From: Heterobasidion occidentale
Lineage: Eukaryota; Basidiomycota; Agaricomycetes; Russulales; Bondarzewiaceae
DNA: 33,384 bases
NCBI GenBank assembly: GCA_039111635.1
Contig: JBCAQO010000062.1
Coordinates: forward strand, 1 to 33,384
Direction: 5' to 3'
In this document: piece after piece, positions 29,075 to 33,384 of the stretch
Layout of the letters: each line of letters starts with the position of its first letter
Position numbering within the stretch: the first letter of the stretch is position 1
Notes under the pieces: generated by a model
What the model was told of the DNA's origin: nothing
Database searches by the model: none
What the model saw: the letters and a program-made list of their open reading frames with translations, nothing else
Position numbers and translations under genes: made by a program

Positions 29075-29693
29075 CTCATGTAGTAGAGATGTGTGAGCGT
29101 CGCAATGTGGTCCACAATGTCCGTGGGGACTGTTTGAGTGAAAAAAAAACTCACAAAGGACCGTCAATGTGTTGACTCGGTGCCGGTATCCATGTCTCTC
29201 CACTGCGTCCGGTTATCCTGGATTGTCCGATCCCTCGCACGCCCGCTGTAGATGCATTGGATTGTTTTTGCAGTCAAAGGGGCCATGTTCCGCCAGTTTA
29301 TTCGTTAAGATTTGAGGTGTGGAGGGATGGTGCAGCAGTGCTGTCACAGAGGCAGAACATGCGGACTGCACGACTGAAGAGGCAGAGGTCTTGAAAAGAA
29401 TCTGCTGTCCTGATTCTCGAGGCCAAGTGTGAACATTAGGGGTTCATAGAGAGCTATGGAACTACATGCAATGAGGAGGCGACAGAGGAAGGACGACTTG
29501 GAGAAATTTCGACAAGTCCGGCGACGCGCACTCATCATGTGACCGTCGAAGTGAATGAGTCATCAACCAGTCTGGATCGACTGGAGGATATTCGAGGGAT
29601 ATTCCCAGCCAGGGATATTCGTGGTATATTACGGGTATATTCCTAATATACCTTGAAGATCCCCTTGAGATATTTTCGGGGCAATCTCCGGTG

Positions 29694-30221
29694 CATCGAG
29701 GGCAGGCCGTGCGCAGGGTTGGGGATGGTGAAAGAGTCGAGCTTGAACGTCGAACCGTGATAGGTGGCAATTGCAATACACCAATTGCATTAATTACGAC
29801 GCGAAGTCGCGTTGGGTCTTAGTATATATACACAGAACCACCATCTTCTGTGTAAGGTCAGCCACGGAGACAGCTGGCGTTGGGTGTATTTGAACGAAAA
29901 GGCGCTCCGCTGTTCTATAGGCGGGAGTCTGCATGCGATCTCATGCACATCGGCAAGACGTAACTTATTACAGCGAGTGGTATGTGATGACACGTCCAAG
30001 TTCGACGACGACGTAGGGATAAAAGGTCATAAGTGTAGTAATCGGGAATTGTCCTGGGCAAATCTGCTTCAGGCAGTGAAGATGATAGAAAAACGAGACG
30101 TGAGATAAAGAACACTCGATTAAATGCAAATTGCAACTATGACGAAAACAAAACAAAACAACACGAATCATGACGGTTGACCTGAATCATGACGGTTGAC
30201 CTGAAGTCCAATATGATGAGA
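29694..30221. other. Intergenic, with 19-bp tandem duplication
   Basis: No gene is supported. GAATCATGACGGTTGACCT is repeated exactly in tandem at 30165-30183 and 30184-30202, shortly after the probable 3' end of the membrane-protein gene. Confidence 0.6.
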
Positions 30222-31580
30222 TCATCGACATAGGATTCCAGCGAGGTATTTCCCTGTTGGGCCTGCCATTCTCGTCTGCCAGGCTTGATCGTGCATCAGT
30301 GTACACTGACAGCGAAGATGCACTGGTACTTGTCGTGAAGTCACCTTGGCCCGATCGTCTCGCTCCGAATCAGAAGCTTGCGCATGAACGGCGCTTAACA
30401 AGCTTGCCTGTCTTGACGGTGGCAAATGGGAAGCAGGCTGAACCTTCAGCATCTGCTGCGGGCCTCCCGATGCGCGGAGCCGAGCTGGTGGCGGATGAAG
30501 CTCTCCATGTTCAGTCGCAGCACCGCGTTCGCGCGCAGCGGATGACGACAATGATGACGAAGACAATGAATAGAACGTGGTTGGCGAACGAGAACGTGAA
30601 GAGAGCGAAGGATAGTGTTGCAGGGAGGGGAGCATCGTATTCGTAGAGGTCGTGGATGACATCGAGCTGCGGAAGGCTCCGATGAGTGGGACGCCGCTGT
30701 GTGAGGGTGGTTTTGGTATGTGTAACCAGGTCGGGTGCGTATCAGAACTCGTGGATGGGGAAGTCGGTGAGGTAGGGGCAGGGGATGGAACTGGCACAGG
30801 AGCCGCGTCCGATGGGCCATCCTCAGGCAACGTAGCCATGGGGGTATGAGGGACACGCGTTTTCGCTCTGCGAAGGGTGGGTGGAGGTCGTAGCGGCCGA
30901 GTTATGGACATTTCAGCATTGCCATTCCAAGGATCATAATCCTGCAACAATTGGGTGGAATTATCGACGATGTGACTAGTTGGCAAAGAACCCGATGCTT
31001 CCCGCTGTACGCGTGAGGCATGTTCGCACTAGGATCGTAGGGCATCTTGCGGGCTTGAGCCTTCTCGGACTCTTGTTCCTCAGGGATCAAGAGCGGTACA
31101 GAGGAATCTGGTCCAGACATGATCCGCTGATGACCGCGCAGGGAACCGTGCTCGGAGTCTGCTCGTTTTTGCTGCCTCCGTTCTTGATACCGCCGGGAAA
31201 GCGGGACGATGACCAGAACTGCGGCAAGGATTATGATGAAGCCCCCCACGCAGCCGGACACGATGGTTATTATCTTAGTTCCGTTAGACTGGGGAGACGC
31301 AGTGTTCGAGGGTGCCGCAGGGCTTGGCTGAATGATCGCACCGTGGTTCTTGGTCAGTCAGTTCAGCACAAGGTTCTAGAAGAGCGCTCACGGCCGATGG
31401 GTCCAATTGAGGGCTCATCTCGCCTCGAAGGCTTGCCTAGCTGGATAACGAGGATGAGGATGGGAAGTCAGAACAAAGATGCGCTGCTCACGTTGGCAGT
31501 GCAATACAATTGGGTCACGTCAGTCCCACGGAAATAAGGACAGCTCCGCAACTCCCATGATCCACGTTGTTTGCACAGGG
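30222..31580 (-). CDS. Single-pass membrane protein, Ser/Pro-rich cytoplasmic tail
   Basis: Minus-strand gene with small introns. Exons seen: one ending at 31492 (..DVTQLYCTAN), 31436-31392, then 31348 downward; introns 31491-31437 and 31391-31349; frames agree. The extracellular side is Ser/Asn/Pro-rich (APSNTASPQSNGT), followed by one helix (VSGCVGGFIIILAAVLVIV), an arginine-rich stop-transfer (RRYQERRQQKR) and a long Ser/Pro-rich tail (PLQHYP-like, SSSSLSSSAARER). A one-base break near 31003 shifts the tail frame, which then runs to 30222. The N-terminus and signal peptide were not resolved. This layout is common for fungal cell-surface sensors with no defined family. The function is unknown. 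Confidence 0.5.
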
Positions 31581-31996
31581 AAAGAGATTATGAAGAACAA
31601 GGGGAGAAGTAGAGTGGAAACGATCGTAGAATCGCTATGCCTGCAGCGAAGAGAGTCGCCAACTGTTTCCGAGGTAAGAGTTGGCAGAATATCGACGTGA
31701 CGAGGTCAAAGCTGTCAGGAAGGAAGCGCCCAAACTCTTTGGATGCTGACTATGTCCAGAAATAGGCTGAGCACTGCCTCATTTTGAACTGATCGAGACC
31801 AAAACCTGACTTTCTCCAACTTTCCTGCCAAATGTTTTGGGTCCGGTTCCTAACCCCAGGAACCCTTGCTCCTGTCCGCTTCTGTTGTCTTCGTCCGATC
31901 ATCGACAATGCGAGTTGCAAGGTCAGCCTTGTAGTGTTGAAGACGTGTTATGCTACTTACTCACATTGATTTTTAACAGAAAGTAAAGAGACCGGC
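31581..31996. other. Divergent intergenic region
   Basis: Lies between the membrane-protein gene (minus) and the zinc-finger gene (plus), so it probably holds both promoters. A TTTTTAACAG just before the zinc-finger ATG could be the acceptor of a 5'-UTR intron. No coding frame is supported. Confidence 0.45.
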
Positions 31997-33162
31997 ATGA
32001 GCCCGTCGTTTTTCTGTCGCTGGGACTGGTGTAGATGCGCGTTCCCGACCTACAAGGGTCTTGCAGATCATGTCGTGGGAGAACACATCGAACAGGCTCA
32101 GCCTGTCCCTAGGCAGGACATAGAACTGCTACGTCGCGTGGAGAGTGCCAATGGGGCTATCGGTGCGCGTCATGTTGTACAACCAACATTGTTTCACTGA
32201 ACTCAATACGCAGATAGCATCTCCACTACCATACTCACCCAATCTGACGCGCATTCTCCATCTTCCTCTCACTCACAAAATGGGCTGTTCACGAGTGAAG
32301 GTGCAGATTCACACCCCAGGTCTCCCAAGTTGCCCTCCAGACATGACGTAACCATAGAGGCTCCAGCACCATCTCTTGTATCAAATCCCTCTCCCTTGAC
32401 ACCTCCTCGAGTAGCCACGCCAGTGCAGCATGTATCATCTTCCCCCTACCCAGTCACGCCCCAGCGCTCAGGATTTTCAGCCTTAGCAGCTCAGTCGTCT
32501 CCATCTCCCCTGCGAGCTCGCCTCCCGAGTCTCCCGCCCTTAGCTTACTGGTAAAGAACGCCATTGCAGCTCACACAGGACCTACGTCACCAGCTCAGAG
32601 AGGTAGAAGGGATACAGACGCGGATCCGCTATACGACTCTAACTCGTCGTCACGGGATATCGAAGAGCAGCTGACGCAAGGCATATCTCCCCAGCTCTCA
32701 CCCCCTCTGCAGCGGCACCAGGGGATACGAAGATGCAGGGTGCTGTATTCCCTGAGATTTCTCCCATGCTGACGCCGCGTCTCCTTCCGGGGATGCGTCT
32801 GCTCTTGGACAAGAGCTAGGCACGAGCTCTAAGATGAAACACCCAGTACTTCACCCGATCTCGCAGCCTGCTTTTCCTCGGAACCTCGCCCAAGACGATT
32901 TCAACACGGCCAGTTCCTGCTCGAATCAACTCCCTTACCACAGTCTCAAGGTTCTATCGGCTCGCAGGAATTAGTATGGTAGATATTTCAGATATTTGAT
33001 GCATGTTGCTGATTCTGTCGCTATTTCCCTTAGATGGATGTTGACACTCCTGCAACCTTCACAGGGTATAGCTCAATTCTTTCTTCGCAGACGCAGAGCC
33101 TGTCTAGCCAAGTTAATTTATTCCAGCTGCACACGCAAGCGCCTTATTATTCGCAGAGTTAA
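31997..33162 (+). CDS. C2H2 zinc-finger protein, Ser/Pro-rich
   Basis: Exon 1 31997-32162 encodes one C-x4-C-x12-H-x4-H finger (CRWDWC...ADHVVGEH) at residues 7-30, a fungal DNA-binding type. The intron 32163-32213 joins in phase to a Ser/Pro-rich exon 2 (32214-32973: DSISTTILTQSDAHSPSSS, PSPLTPPRVATPVQ). The intron 32974-33033 leads to a last exon 33034-33162 (MDVDTPATFTGY...APYYSQS, TAA). Exon 2 shows at least two or three one-base frame breaks, the first at a C run near 32508 (after SSPSP) and another near 32711. It is a likely transcription factor; targets are unknown. ATG 31997 is chosen because the finger directly follows it. Confidence 0.6.
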
Positions 33163-33384
33163 GACGCGAGTCATGCGTTCGTTCCGTCGCATCAGTTCTG
33201 AACAACTTGCGGTGTGACATTCTTCATTCTTCATCAGACACATTGTACCCATACATACCTGACTTGTATATATGTAACCTATTCGGAGATGACAGTACCT
33301 TCTTGCATTGAACTCCTGAATCCTCATGAAACGCGCCGGTTGTTGGTATCAGGCATTCAACGATCTGACAGAAGAGACTGTCCA
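33163..33384. other. 3' flank, nothing recognised
   Basis: Downstream of the zinc-finger gene. No supported coding frame or repeat before the window ends. Confidence 0.5.

Larger units (their letters stand above)
27647..29693. mobile_element. Putative non-autonomous DNA transposon with inverted subterminal repeats
   Basis: CACCGGAGATTGCCCCGAA occurs at 27647-27665 and, inverted, at 29675-29693. Each is followed inward by a stretch of reiterated AATATACCCG / GAATATCCC type motifs (27666-27860 and 29575-29674). The interior 28000-28960 is clearly more GC-rich than its surroundings. No transposase frame is visible. A clean target duplication was not found, so the exact ends are uncertain. It could be a non-autonomous element carrying captured host sequence. 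Confidence 0.45.

Noticed and set aside
29700..30120. Possible tRNA gene
   Set aside because: No T-arm GGTTC with a matching acceptor stem was found here or elsewhere in the window.

Overview
The window looks like an Agaricomycete (mushroom-type basidiomycete) nuclear chromosome. Supporting signs are short GT-AG introns of about 43-66 nt, a NACHT-WD40 (NLR-like) gene, a DIRS-type tyrosine-recombinase retroelement, Ty3/gypsy elements including a chromodomain chromovirus, and a fungal CBP3 gene. No rRNA, tRNA or CRISPR was seen.

Left half (1-17984) is a nest of retrotransposons. A DIRS-like element (RNase H at 2659-3166, tyrosine recombinase split between 3203-3597 and 15906-16583, split direct repeats at 16576-16739 and 17821-17984) is the host. 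It was hit by (i) a minus-strand Ty3/gypsy element entering from the left edge (gag 1-1152, 5' LTR 1295-2658), (ii) a chromovirus occupying 3598-15900 with a 5-bp target duplication CCCTC, and (iii) a solo LTR at 16893-17545 with duplication CTCGC. The chromovirus then took an inverted solo copy of its own LTR into its integrase gene (duplication CTATC). Recombination between the two opposed LTRs inverted the segment 4431-10112, so gag, protease, RT, RNase H and half the integrase now read leftward while the other half of integrase with the chromodomain reads rightward from 10947. An LTR of the family seen at the left edge sits at 12288-13354, and a 557-codon zinc-knuckle ORF lies between it and the 3' LTR. 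Ten bases directly after the chromovirus 5' LTR (10101-10110) are complementary to a site just downstream of a TATA-like box inside the LTR, the arrangement expected for Tf1/sushi-type self-priming.

Right half (17985-33384) holds host genes: CBP3/UQCC1 mitochondrial complex III assembly chaperone (18425-19911, minus, two exons, intact), a small secreted double-psi beta-barrel protein (20097-20689, minus, five exons, intact), a large NACHT-WD40 gene (21543 to about 27182, minus, interrupted by several frame breaks and one stop), a possible non-autonomous DNA transposon with inverted AT-rich subterminal repeats and a GC-rich interior (27647-29693), a single-pass membrane protein gene (30222 to about 31580, minus), and a C2H2 zinc-finger gene (31997-33162, plus).

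Two mutation types run through the window: C-to-T type nonsense codons in the transposons, and many single-base frame breaks, often at mononucleotide runs, in both transposons and host genes. The second may be genuine decay or uncorrected long-read indels; the sequence alone cannot decide. All coordinates and exon models below come from reading the bases by eye, with no database search.
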